DNA of 41,930 bases, taken from positions 1-41,930 of the forward strand of contig NZ_LQPE01000028.1 of the NCBI RefSeq assembly GCF_002101735.1, written 5' to 3'. Below are positions 16,970 through 23,948 of this stretch, one piece after another. The position numbers and the translations under genes were made by a program. Source of the DNA: Mycobacterium kyorinense. GTDB lineage: Bacteria > Actinomycetota > Actinomycetes > Mycobacteriales > Mycobacteriaceae. Under the pieces are notes generated by a model, which was not told where the DNA came from, ran no database searches, and saw only the letters and a program-made list of their open reading frames with translations. The number at the start of each line of letters is the position of its first letter. The stretch's first letter is position 1.

Positions 16970-18075
16970 TTCACAAGGGTCTGGCCGGTGTCGTCGTCGA
17001 CACCACGGCCATCTCCAAGGTGGTGCCGGAGACCAACTCGCTGACTTACCGCGGCTACCCGGTGCAGGACTTGGCCGCGCACTGCTGTTTCGAGCAGGTT
17101 GCCTATCTGCTGTGGCACGGCGAATTGCCGACCGACGCCGAGCTGGCGCTGTTCTGCCAACGGGAACGCGCCAGCCGCCGGCTGGACCGCTCGATGCTGT
17201 CGCTGCTGACCAAGCTGCCCGACAACTGCCACCCGATGGACGTCGTGCGCACCACGATCAGCTACCTGGGCGCCGAAGATCCCGACGAGGACGACAGCGC
17301 CGAAGCGGCCAACTATGCCAAGGCGTTACGGATGTTCGCGGTGCTGCCGACGATCGTGGCCGCCGACATGCGCCGCCGTCGCGGCCTGGCGCCGATCGCC
17401 CCGCACAGCCATCTCGGGTATGCGGAGAACTTTCTGCAGATGTGCTTCGGCGAAGTGCCGGAGCCGGTCGTCGTCTCCGCATTCGAGCAGTCGATGATCC
17501 TCTACGCCGAGCACGGCTTCAACGCCTCCACCTTTGCGGCACGAGTGGTCACCTCGACGCAGTCCGACATCTACAGCGCGGTCACCGCGGCGATCGGCGC
17601 ACTCAAGGGCCGGCTGCACGGTGGCGCCAACGAGGCTGTCATGCATGACATGATCGAGATCGGCAGCGCCGACAATGCAGCGACGTGGTTGCACGGCAAG
17701 CTTTCCCGCAAAGAGAAGGTCATGGGATTCGGTCACCGGGTCTACAAGAACGGCGATTCGCGGGTGCCGACGATGAAGCAGGCACTGACGCGGGTGGCGG
17801 ACGTCCGCGACGGGCAGCGCTGGCTTGACATCTACGACGTGCTGGAGACCGAGATGTTCGCCGCCACCGCGATCAAGCCCAACCTGGACTTCCCGACCGG
17901 TCCGGCGTATTACCTGATGGGCTTCGACATCCCGATGTTCACACCACTGTTCGTGATGAGCCGGATCACCGGGTGGACGGCCCACATCATCGAGCAGGCC
18001 GGGTCCAATGCGCTGATCCGCCCGCTGTCCGAGTACTCGGGCCGGCCGCAGCGGGCGATCAGCTTTCGACAGTGA
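16966..18075 (+). CDS. prpC: 2-methylcitrate synthase PrpC
   Basis: A 369-residue citrate-synthase-family enzyme that condenses propionyl-CoA with oxaloacetate. The three catalytic residues are visible: His218 (RLHGGANE), His257 (GFGHRVYK) and Asp308 (NLDFPTG). The short length and the N-terminus KGLAGVVVDTTAISKV are those of PrpC rather than the TCA-cycle citrate synthase. The ATG overlaps the prpB stop (ATGA). Its 3' end overlaps the convergent TetR gene by 17 bp. Confidence 0.95.
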   Translation: MIHKGLAGVVVDTTAISKVVPETNSLTYRGYPVQDLAAHCCFEQVAYLLWHGELPTDAELALFCQRERASRRLDRSMLSLLTKLPDNCHPMDVVRTTISYLGAEDPDEDDSAEAANYAKALRMFAVLPTIVAADMRRRRGLAPIAPHSHLGYAENFLQMCFGEVPEPVVVSAFEQSMILYAEHGFNASTFAARVVTSTQSDIYSAVTAAIGALKGRLHGGANEAVMHDMIEIGSADNAATWLHGKLSRKEKVMGFGHRVYKNGDSRVPTMKQALTRVADVRDGQRWLDIYDVLETEMFAATAIKPNLDFPTGPAYYLMGFDIPMFTPLFVMSRITGWTAHIIEQAGSNALIRPLSEYSGRPQRAISFRQ

Positions 18076-18646
18076 TGCGCAGCCGGGGCTTGCGGTCGTC
18101 GCCTGGACTGGCGACCCGGTCCCACACGGCGTCGACCAGCGGCTGCAACAACAACTCGCCCATCTGCCGGACCAGCACGCCGAGGATCTGACTGGACTCG
18201 GGGCGTTTCGTGGAGGCCAGACCGGAACCTCGAAGCGCCCCGACTTCGCGGCGGGTCAGGTCGACGACGACGTCGAGCAGGTGCATCCGGTCGTCGGCGG
18301 CCTCGAGGATCGCCCGGCGCGCGTAATTCACCACCGGAGGGTTGGCGCGCAGCATCCGGGCCACGGCCTCGTCGCGTGCCGCAGCGACCTGCCGCGCGCT
18401 GCCCTTGGCGGGAACGTCGGCCAGCGCATGCGCGAAATAATCCACCACCAACTGGTCCACCGCGTCCCTCAGCCCGGCCTTGGTCTTGAAGTGGTGCTGC
18501 ACCAGGCCGAGGGTGACCCCGGCCGCAGAAGCGATGTCGCGCAGCGACACTCGGTCCTCGCCATATAGCGCGTAGAGGTCCAGCGCAGCGTTTCGAATCC
18601 GTGCCTTGGCGGTCAAGTCCTCGTCGGTCGCCCGCGGGTTCAACAT
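18059..18646 (-). CDS. TetR-family regulator, divergent from an acyl-CoA dehydrogenase
   Basis: A 195-residue TetR regulator. The helix-turn-helix lies at about residues 14-60: IRNAALDLYALYGEDRVSLRDIASAAGVTLGLVQHHFKTKAGLRDAVD. The C-terminal domain has several Arg-Arg pairs and a long amphipathic helix (ILGVLVRQMGELLLQPLVDAVW). It is transcribed away from the neighbouring acyl-CoA dehydrogenase, with two palindromes in the 45-bp gap, so it probably represses that gene and itself in response to an acyl-CoA or fatty acid. Confidence 0.9.
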   Translation of the reverse strand: MLNPRATDEDLTAKARIRNAALDLYALYGEDRVSLRDIASAAGVTLGLVQHHFKTKAGLRDAVDQLVVDYFAHALADVPAKGSARQVAAARDEAVARMLRANPPVVNYARRAILEAADDRMHLLDVVVDLTRREVGALRGSGLASTKRPESSQILGVLVRQMGELLLQPLVDAVWDRVASPGDDRKPRLRITVES

Positions 18647-18655
18647 CTGTCCTCG

Positions 18656-18693
18656 CCTGTACAGGTGATGTTTTTACGATACAAGTGTATCGT
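18656..18693. promoter_or_regulatory. Two palindromes in the TetR/acyl-CoA dehydrogenase gap
   Basis: The first is a 10-bp perfect palindrome, CCTGTACAGG, at 18656-18665. The second is ACGATACA-AG-TGTATCGT at 18676-18693, with perfect 8-bp arms, whose last two bases overlap the GTG start codon proposed at 18692. The second has the size and form of a TetR operator and would block transcription start of the acyl-CoA dehydrogenase. Confidence 0.65.
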
Positions 18694-19861
18694 GGCCCGC
18701 GTGTCGCAGTTGTTCCCCGATTACCGACCGAGCTGGGAGACCGACCAGCACCGCGAGCTGCGCAAGCACGCCGCGGAGTTCTTCCGCAAGGAGGCCACCC
18801 CCAACCAGGAACGCTGGGTCGCCCAGCACGCGGTGGACCGCGAGTTCTGGAACAAGGCCGGCGCCGCTGGACTGTTAGGCCTGGACCTGCCCGAGGAATT
18901 CGGCGGGACGGGCGGCGACTTTGCCATGCAGGCGGTGGTGCAGGAAGAACTCGTGTACGCCCACGACCAGTGCTTCGGGTTCTCCGTCCACTCGCCGATC
19001 GTCGCGCACTACCTCTACGTCTACGGCAACGATGAGCAACGAAAACGCTGGCTGCCCAAGGTCATCAGCGGCGAGGCGGTGTTGGCGATCGCGATGACCG
19101 AGCCAGGCACAGGATCGGATCTGCAATCGGTGCGCACCACCGCCATCCGCGAGGGCGACACCTACGTCATCAACGGATCGAAGACGTTTATTTCCAACGG
19201 AACTCACTGCGACCTGCTGGTGATCGTGGCCAAGACCGATCCGTCCAAAGGGGCAGCCGGGGTGTCGCTGATCGTCGCGGAGACCAATGACCTCGCCGGG
19301 TTCGAGCGCGGACGGGTCCTACAGAAAATCGGTCAGCACGGGCAAGACACCCGTGAACTGTTCTTCTCCGACATGCGGGTGCCCGTGGCCAACCTGTTGG
19401 GGGAGCAGGAGGGGTTGGGCTTTTACCAGCTGATGGAACAACTTGCCCGCGAACGGCTGATCATCGCCACCCTGTGCGCGGCGCTGGCAGAAGCGGCGGT
19501 GCTTGAGGCGATCAAGTACTCGAAAGAACGAGAGGCGTTCGGCCGGCCGATCGGCAACTTCCAGAACACCAAATTCGTGCTGGCCGAATGTAAAACTGAG
19601 GCACTGGCAATCAAGACCCTGGTCGACTACGCGATCCGGCAGTACGTCGACGGCAACAACGATCCCATGACAGCGTCGATGGCCAAGCTGTTTGCGGCCG
19701 AGAAGTGCGATCAGGTTGTCGACAAGTGCCTGCAGGTCTTCGGCGGTTACGGCTACATGGCCGAATACCCGATCGCGAACATGTACACCGGGTCGCGGGT
19801 GAACCGAATCTACGGCGGCACAAGCGAAATCATGAAGGAAATCATCAGCCGCTCGCTGTGA
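18692..19861 (+). CDS. Acyl-CoA dehydrogenase (FadE-like)
   Basis: A 389-residue acyl-CoA dehydrogenase with a full three-domain layout. The middle domain has IAMTEPGTGSDLQSVRTTA, and the C-terminal FAD domain has REAFGRPIGNFQNTKFVLAE and FGGYGYMAEYPI. The late motif reads RIYGGTSEIM with Gly where medium-chain enzymes have the catalytic Glu. A Glu in ARERLIIA sits where isovaleryl- and long-chain-type enzymes carry theirs, so a branched or bulky substrate is likely. GTG 18692 gives the N-terminus MARVSQLF; GTG 18701 is an alternative. No ribosome-binding site is visible and the operator overlaps the start, so the mRNA may be leaderless. Confidence 0.92.
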   Translation: MARVSQLFPDYRPSWETDQHRELRKHAAEFFRKEATPNQERWVAQHAVDREFWNKAGAAGLLGLDLPEEFGGTGGDFAMQAVVQEELVYAHDQCFGFSVHSPIVAHYLYVYGNDEQRKRWLPKVISGEAVLAIAMTEPGTGSDLQSVRTTAIREGDTYVINGSKTFISNGTHCDLLVIVAKTDPSKGAAGVSLIVAETNDLAGFERGRVLQKIGQHGQDTRELFFSDMRVPVANLLGEQEGLGFYQLMEQLARERLIIATLCAALAEAAVLEAIKYSKEREAFGRPIGNFQNTKFVLAECKTEALAIKTLVDYAIRQYVDGNNDPMTASMAKLFAAEKCDQVVDKCLQVFGGYGYMAEYPIANMYTGSRVNRIYGGTSEIMKEIISRSL

Positions 19862-19871
19862 GCGACGAGCG

Positions 19872-20249
19872 TCAGCACGCAGCGGGGTGTGACTCGCAGT
19901 AGGGCGTCGTCCCGCGGAACCGGTAGCGATGCGTGGCGACCCAGCGGTAGATCGCTTCCTCGATGAACCCAATACCTGGGATGTGATAGAGCATCAACGG
20001 CAGCTTGCTACCGATCGCGGTCGACACCGCGGCGTTCATCGCCTCTGCGCCGGAGTAGACGGCGCCCGAGGGATCCAGCCACCGGTTGCAGTCGAGTAGG
20101 TGCGACGGCGAAACACCCAGTCGCTCAGCGGTTCCCGGGCTCTGCAGAGGTTCAATCCGCAGTAGGCCCGTCCGGTTGTGCCTCAGGATGAATTCGACTG
20201 CCCGCGTGCACATTCCGCACGCGCCGTCAAAGAACAGGATTCCTGACAC
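19872..20249 (-). CDS. DCC-family (DUF393) thiol-disulfide oxidoreductase
   Basis: A 125-residue protein with the DxxCxxC signature of the DCC family at its N-terminus (FFDGACGMCTRAVEFI, Cys11 and Cys14) and the following hydrophobic and RIEPLQS segments. Family members are predicted thioredoxin-fold oxidoreductases. Two more Cys lie near the C-terminus. Its start overlaps the upstream membrane-protein gene by 23 bp, so the two are cotranscribed. In this place, opposite a mercury module, a thiol-redox role connected to metal or oxidative stress is conceivable but unproven. Confidence 0.88.
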   Translation of the reverse strand: MSGILFFDGACGMCTRAVEFILRHNRTGLLRIEPLQSPGTAERLGVSPSHLLDCNRWLDPSGAVYSGAEAMNAAVSTAIGSKLPLMLYHIPGIGFIEEAIYRWVATHRYRFRGTTPYCESHPAAC

Positions 20250-20652
20250 GGTTCACCTCTCTAAGGCCGGCCAGCGCGAAAACGACGGCAGTGCCGATCT
20301 CGGCGAGCGCGCTGAACCACGAAAACCAGGTTACGTTGATGTGCGGCGCCGAGACGAAGCTGTCCTGGTAGCCCGGAAAGATTGTCGGCAGTAAGTGTGC
20401 GTAGGTGAACCCCACCGCGCTGCCGAAGCCCACCATGATCGCCACCAGCGGCGCACGGCCGTGATTTCGGAACACCATCACGACCGCCAGCACCACGAAC
20501 AGCGTCTGCACCATGCCCGCGACCATGATCGATGGTGGCGATACCGACATCCCGCGGCGCAGATGATCCAGGCCGTGCACCGTCAGCCCGATCGCGAATG
20601 CGACTGCCGCCCAACGCAGGTTGTCGCGTGGTTGCTCGATCTGGTCGGTCAT
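20227..20652 (-). CDS. Small four-helix membrane protein
   Basis: A 141-residue hydrophobic protein with about four membrane segments: roughly residues 14-32 (WAAVAFAIGLTVHGLDHL), 43-62 (IMVAGMVQTLFVVLAVVMVF), 70-92, and 112-132 (FSWFSALAEIGTAVVFALAGL). It has no cysteine, so it is not MerT or MerC. Conserved-looking His residues (VHGLDHL, YAHLLP) lie near helix ends. I do not recognise the family. ATG 20652 gives MTDQIEQP. It is the first gene of a leftward pair with the DCC protein, and its promoter faces merB across a strong inverted repeat. Confidence 0.75.
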   Translation of the reverse strand: MTDQIEQPRDNLRWAAVAFAIGLTVHGLDHLRRGMSVSPPSIMVAGMVQTLFVVLAVVMVFRNHGRAPLVAIMVGFGSAVGFTYAHLLPTIFPGYQDSFVSAPHINVTWFSWFSALAEIGTAVVFALAGLREVNRVRNPVL

Positions 20653-20705
20653 GAGGACCACCGTCCGTTGAGGGAGTACCGAAGCCGGCGTGCATAATCC
20701 GTTCT

Positions 20706-20729
20706 ACTACTACTACAACTAGTAGTAGT
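20706..20729. promoter_or_regulatory. Trinucleotide-based inverted repeat between membrane-protein gene and merB
   Basis: ACTACTACTA and TAGTAGTAGT are perfect 10-bp arms separated by CAAC, in the 127-bp divergent gap. The arm length and central position between two divergent units suggest an operator for a dimeric repressor controlling both. It does not have the GTAC-type core seen in the merR promoter, so it is probably read by a different regulator. Confidence 0.6.
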
Positions 20730-20779
20730 CAAGGACGGGACTTGACCCCGTGCTGCGGTATCGGGTGGACGCTGGGGTA

Positions 20780-21388
20780 ATGAATGGTTTGCGCAAGAGC
20801 ATGGCCGAATTTATCCGGCGGGACGTCGCACGGTTCACGACGCCGATGATTCGGCTGGTGGCCGAGGGCAGACCGGTTGCGCTGGAACGACTGGCGACCG
20901 TATCCGGCGTTCCGGTTGCGGAGATCGACTCGTGGCTGCGCGCGCAGCCGGGAACGGATTGGGACGACGATGGACGCTTGCTCGGCTTCGGGCTGACGCA
21001 GCGGCCGACCCGGCACCGCTACATCGTCGACGGCCGAGGGCTGTTCACGTTCTGCGCCGCCGACGCGTTGATCTTCACCCCGATACTGGGTCGACCAGCT
21101 ACCGTCGAATCGAGCTGTCTCACAACAGGTCAACCGATCCGAGTTGAGCTCACCCCCGAGGCGGTGACGTCGGTCGATCCGCCGACGACCGTCGTTTCAG
21201 TGGTCGAGCTTGCATGCGACGCCAGTGATATTCGCGGCTCGTGCTGCGATCACGGACATTTCTTCGCCTCCGAGAATGCCGCTCGAGAGTGGCGCCGTGC
21301 GCACCCCGACGGGGATGTTCGCCCGGTCCGCGAGCTCTTCGACATCGCCGTCGACGTCTGCCGCGAGTTGGGTTGGACGCATGCTTGA
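20780..21388 (+). CDS. merB: Organomercurial lyase MerB
   Basis: A 202-residue alkylmercury lyase, which cleaves the carbon-mercury bond of organomercurials to give Hg(II) and the hydrocarbon. The catalytic residues align with the R831b enzyme: Cys92 and Asp95 in FTFCAADALIF (Cys96/Asp99 there), and Cys156 in GSCCDHGHFFAS (Cys159 there). The N-terminal winged-helix part (GRPVALERLATVSGVPVAEIDSWL) and GRLLGFGLT are also present. ATG 20780 gives a length close to the 212 residues of R831b; the longer reading from GTG 20750 is less likely. merR follows, but no merA, merT or merP is seen in the window. Confidence 0.95.
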   Translation: MNGLRKSMAEFIRRDVARFTTPMIRLVAEGRPVALERLATVSGVPVAEIDSWLRAQPGTDWDDDGRLLGFGLTQRPTRHRYIVDGRGLFTFCAADALIFTPILGRPATVESSCLTTGQPIRVELTPEAVTSVDPPTTVVSVVELACDASDIRGSCCDHGHFFASENAAREWRRAHPDGDVRPVRELFDIAVDVCRELGWTHA

Positions 21389-21421
21389 CCATGTACCGAG
21401 GTACCGGGTTTACCGTCGGTT
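21385..21421 (+). promoter_or_regulatory. MerR-type promoter of merR with 19-bp spacer
   Basis: A -35 TTGACC (21385-21390) and a -10-like TTACCG (21410-21415) are separated by 19 bp, the stretched spacing that defines MerR-activated promoters. The spacer carries a dyad GTACC-GA-GGTAC (21393-21404), as in mer operators. The -10 ends six bases before the merR ATG, so transcription probably starts at or beside the A of the ATG and the message would be leaderless. The merB stop codon lies inside the -35 element. Confidence 0.72.
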
Positions 21422-21829
21422 ATGCGAACGATGCAGGTTGCCCAACAGGCCGGGGTGAACGCCCAGACGTTGCGTTATTACGAGCGACGCGGTTTGTTGC
21501 CCGATCCGCCGCGCACGGTCAGCGGGTATCGCCGCTACGGGCCCGAGGCAGTGCGCCGTGTGCGGTTCGTCAAACGCGCGCAGGAACTGGGGTTCAGCCT
21601 GGCCGAGGTCGACGTGCTGCTTCAGTTGGCCGACGGCGGGCCGGAGTCCTGCGATGCGGCCCGGCAACTGGCCGAGCAGAAGGTCGCCGAACTGGATGCC
21701 AAAATCGTTTCGCTGCAGGCGATGCAGAGATCGCTTCGGCGGCTGATCGCCACCTGCGCCGGGCCACCAGCCGAGCGGGTCTGCCCGTTACTGGACAGCA
21801 TGGAGCCCGGCCACATCGGCCCACCATGA
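21422..21829 (+). CDS. merR: Mercury-responsive regulator MerR
   Basis: A 135-residue MerR-family activator-repressor. The N-terminal winged helix (QVAQQAGVNAQTLRYYERRGLLPDP) is followed by a long dimerisation helix. The three Hg(II)-binding cysteines are Cys77, Cys112 and Cys121, with spacings of 35 and 9 residues identical to Tn501 MerR (Cys82, Cys117, Cys126). It therefore senses Hg(II) rather than Cu, Zn or redox signals. It is preceded by a typical stretched-spacer promoter and followed by an ATGA-overlapping thioredoxin-like gene. merB lies upstream on the same strand, so whether MerR controls merB needs the merB promoter to be mapped. Confidence 0.94.
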   Translation: MRTMQVAQQAGVNAQTLRYYERRGLLPDPPRTVSGYRRYGPEAVRRVRFVKRAQELGFSLAEVDVLLQLADGGPESCDAARQLAEQKVAELDAKIVSLQAMQRSLRRLIATCAGPPAERVCPLLDSMEPGHIGPP

Positions 21830-22137
21830 GCCCGGTGCGAGTCCAGTTGCTGCATGTGCCCGATTGCCCGCTGATCGGACGAGTGCGCGACACCCTCGAA
21901 GACTGCCTACGACACGTAGGTGTTGCCGTGCGGGTCGACGAGCTCGAAGGTTCCTATCCGTCGCCCACGCTGGTGATCGACGGTATCGACGTGGCCACCG
22001 GTGCTCTGCCGTCGCGCGAGGTCTGCTGCCGATTCGACCTGCCCACCTGCGCTCAGATCGTGACCGCATTGGACCGTGCTGCGAGAGCATGCGAAGGTCG
22101 AGCACCCATTAGCCGGGAACCCCTCCCGCAGTTCTAG
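21826..22137 (+). CDS. Small thioredoxin-like cysteine protein of the mer module
   Basis: A 103-residue protein with a thioredoxin-like pattern: the strand VQLLHVPDCPL with Cys14-Pro15, a helix, and YPSPTLVIDGIDV with the cis-Pro position. A cysteine-rich end follows (Cys67-Cys68 in REVCCRFDLPTC, then Cys75 and Cys89). Similar small proteins sit beside merB/merR in actinobacteria and are often misnamed alkylmercury lyase; it lacks MerB active-site blocks. The ATG overlaps the merR stop (ATGA). It may handle Hg(II) or keep thiols reduced after MerB action; this is inferred from position and cysteine content. Confidence 0.78.
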   Translation: MSPVRVQLLHVPDCPLIGRVRDTLEDCLRHVGVAVRVDELEGSYPSPTLVIDGIDVATGALPSREVCCRFDLPTCAQIVTALDRAARACEGRAPISREPLPQF

Positions 22138-22148
22138 AACACGTTCTA
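22135..22148. promoter_or_regulatory. KstR-like box before the DUF3556 gene
   Basis: TAGAACACGTTCTA is a perfect 6-bp-arm dyad and fits the published KstR consensus TnnAACnnGTTnnA for the cholesterol-catabolism repressor. It overlaps the stop codon of the preceding gene and a -10-like TCTAAT (22145-22150), ending 11 bp before the next ATG. Other TetR repressors with AGAAC/GTTCT sites cannot be excluded. Confidence 0.6.
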
Positions 22149-22159
22149 ATCTGTCGGCC

Positions 22160-23896
22160 ATGGGATTCCTCAAGCCCGAACTGCCGCAGATCGACATGGC
22201 CGAATGGAGCAAGGGCACCCGCTCCGAGAAGATCCGCCCGATGGCCAAACACTGGGCCGAGGTCGGGTTCGGAACGCCGGTCGCGCTGCACCTGTTCTAC
22301 GTGGTCAAAATCCTGCTGTACATCCTGGGCGGCTGGCTTTTCGCGCTGGCGACCAAGGGCATCGACGGTTTCACGGCCGTCGGCTCCTGGTGGTCGGAGC
22401 CGATCGTGTTCGAAAAGGTCGTGCTCTACACGATGCTGTTCGAGGTCGTCGGGCTCGGCTGCGGGTTCGGACCGCTGAACAACCGCTTCTTCCCGCCGCT
22501 CGGATCGATCCTGTACTGGCTGCGGCCCGGCACCATCCGGCTGCCGCCATGGCCCACTCGCATCCCGCTCACCGCGGGCACCGCACGCACACCGGTGGAC
22601 GTCGCACTGTATGCGGCGCTGCTGGTGATGACGCTCTGGGCGTTGTTCTCCGACGGCACCGGTCCGGTCCCGGCGCTGGGCACCACCGTCGGCCTGCTGC
22701 CGATGTGGCAGATCTGGGCGATCCTCGGCCTGCTGGCGGTTCTCGGCCTGCGTGACAAGGTGATCTTCCTGGCCGCCCGCGGCGAGGTGTACGCGTCGAT
22801 GACCGTAACGTTCCTGTTCGGCGGCGCCGACATGATCGTCGCGTCCAAAGTCGTGTTCCTGGTCATCTGGATGGGCGCGGCCACGTCGAAACTCAACAAG
22901 CACTTCCCGTTCGTCATCTCGACGATGATGTCCAACAACCCGCTCGTCCGGCCCCGGGCGCTCAAACGCCACTTCTTCGAACACTTTCCCGACGACCTGC
23001 GGCCGGGCCGGCCCTCCCGGATGCTGGCTCACTTCAGCACCGCGATCGAGATGCTGGTGCCGCTCGTGCTGTTCTTGTGCCACGGCGGCTGGCCCACCGC
23101 GATCGCCGCAGCGGTGATGGTGTGCTTCCACCTCGGCATCCTGGTGGCGATCCCGATGGGCGTGCCCCTGGAGTGGAACGTCTTCATGATCTTCGGCGTG
23201 CTTTCGCTGTTCGTCGCCTACGCCGATCTCGGGCTCTCCGACCTGAAACACCCTGTGCCGGTGGCGATTCTGTTCGTGGTGATCGCCGGCGTCGTCGCCC
23301 TCGGCAACCTGTTCCCGCGCAAGATCTCATTTCTGCCGGGGATGCGCTACTACGCCGGCAACTGGGACACCACGCTGTGGTGCGTCAAGCCGTCGGCCGA
23401 CGAGAAGATCGCGCGCGGGATCGTCGCGATCGCCAGCATGCCGAAGGCGCAGATGGAGCGGTATTACGGCCAGGACAAGGCGCCGATCCTGATGTATATG
23501 GGATATGCCTTCCGCGGCTTCAACACTCACGGCCGCGCCCTGTTCACGCTGGCGCACCGGGCGATGGCCGGCCACAACGAGGACGACTACGTCATCACCG
23601 ACGGCGAACGGATCTGCTCCACCGCGATCGGCTGGAATTTCGGCGACGGCCACATGCACAACGAGCAACTGATCGCCGCGATGCAGGAGCGCTGCGGATT
23701 CGAGCCGGGGGAGGTGCGCGTCGTGCTGCTCGACGCACAGCCCATCCACCGCCAAACCCAGCAGTACCGGTTGGTCGACGCGGCCACAGGCGAATTCGAG
23801 CGCGGCTATGTCCGGGTGGCCGACATGGTGGTCCGCCAGCCCTGGGATGACGACGTGCCGGTGCACGTCCTCACCGGCGAGTTTGACCGAGCGTAA
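22160..23896 (+). CDS. DUF3556 conserved membrane protein (Rv1132-like)
   Basis: A 578-residue polytopic membrane protein of the actinobacterial DUF3556 family, corresponding to Rv1132 by order and length. The N-terminal two thirds contain about eight hydrophobic segments (for example LHLFYVVKILLYILGGWLFALA and PVAILFVVIAGVVALGNLF). The last 170 residues are soluble, with WCVKPSADEKI, YMGYAFRGFNTHGRALF and IGWNFGDGHMHNEQLI, rich in His and Asp. The function is unknown; lipid or propionate-linked metabolism is suggested by the neighbouring prp operon and the KstR-like box. ATG 22160 is chosen; there is almost no room for a leader. Confidence 0.88.
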   Translation: MGFLKPELPQIDMAEWSKGTRSEKIRPMAKHWAEVGFGTPVALHLFYVVKILLYILGGWLFALATKGIDGFTAVGSWWSEPIVFEKVVLYTMLFEVVGLGCGFGPLNNRFFPPLGSILYWLRPGTIRLPPWPTRIPLTAGTARTPVDVALYAALLVMTLWALFSDGTGPVPALGTTVGLLPMWQIWAILGLLAVLGLRDKVIFLAARGEVYASMTVTFLFGGADMIVASKVVFLVIWMGAATSKLNKHFPFVISTMMSNNPLVRPRALKRHFFEHFPDDLRPGRPSRMLAHFSTAIEMLVPLVLFLCHGGWPTAIAAAVMVCFHLGILVAIPMGVPLEWNVFMIFGVLSLFVAYADLGLSDLKHPVPVAILFVVIAGVVALGNLFPRKISFLPGMRYYAGNWDTTLWCVKPSADEKIARGIVAIASMPKAQMERYYGQDKAPILMYMGYAFRGFNTHGRALFTLAHRAMAGHNEDDYVITDGERICSTAIGWNFGDGHMHNEQLIAAMQERCGFEPGEVRVVLLDAQPIHRQTQQYRLVDAATGEFERGYVRVADMVVRQPWDDDVPVHVLTGEFDRA

Positions 23897-23943
23897 CGCC
23901 ACGGCGACATTCGGGTCCGATTTTCGCCGTGGCGTTACGCTCG
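23888..23943. terminator. Long perfect hairpin between convergent DUF3556 and metE genes
   Basis: Perfect 20-bp arms (left 23888-23907, right 23924-23943, left arm beginning CGAGCGTAACGCC) enclose a 16-base loop. The arms contain the DUF3556 stop codon and end five bases before the metE stop. The position suggests a bidirectional terminator. The outer arm sequence CGAGCGT/ACGCTCG is shared with the hairpin at 33817-33878. Confidence 0.75.
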
Positions 23944-23948
23944 CGAAG

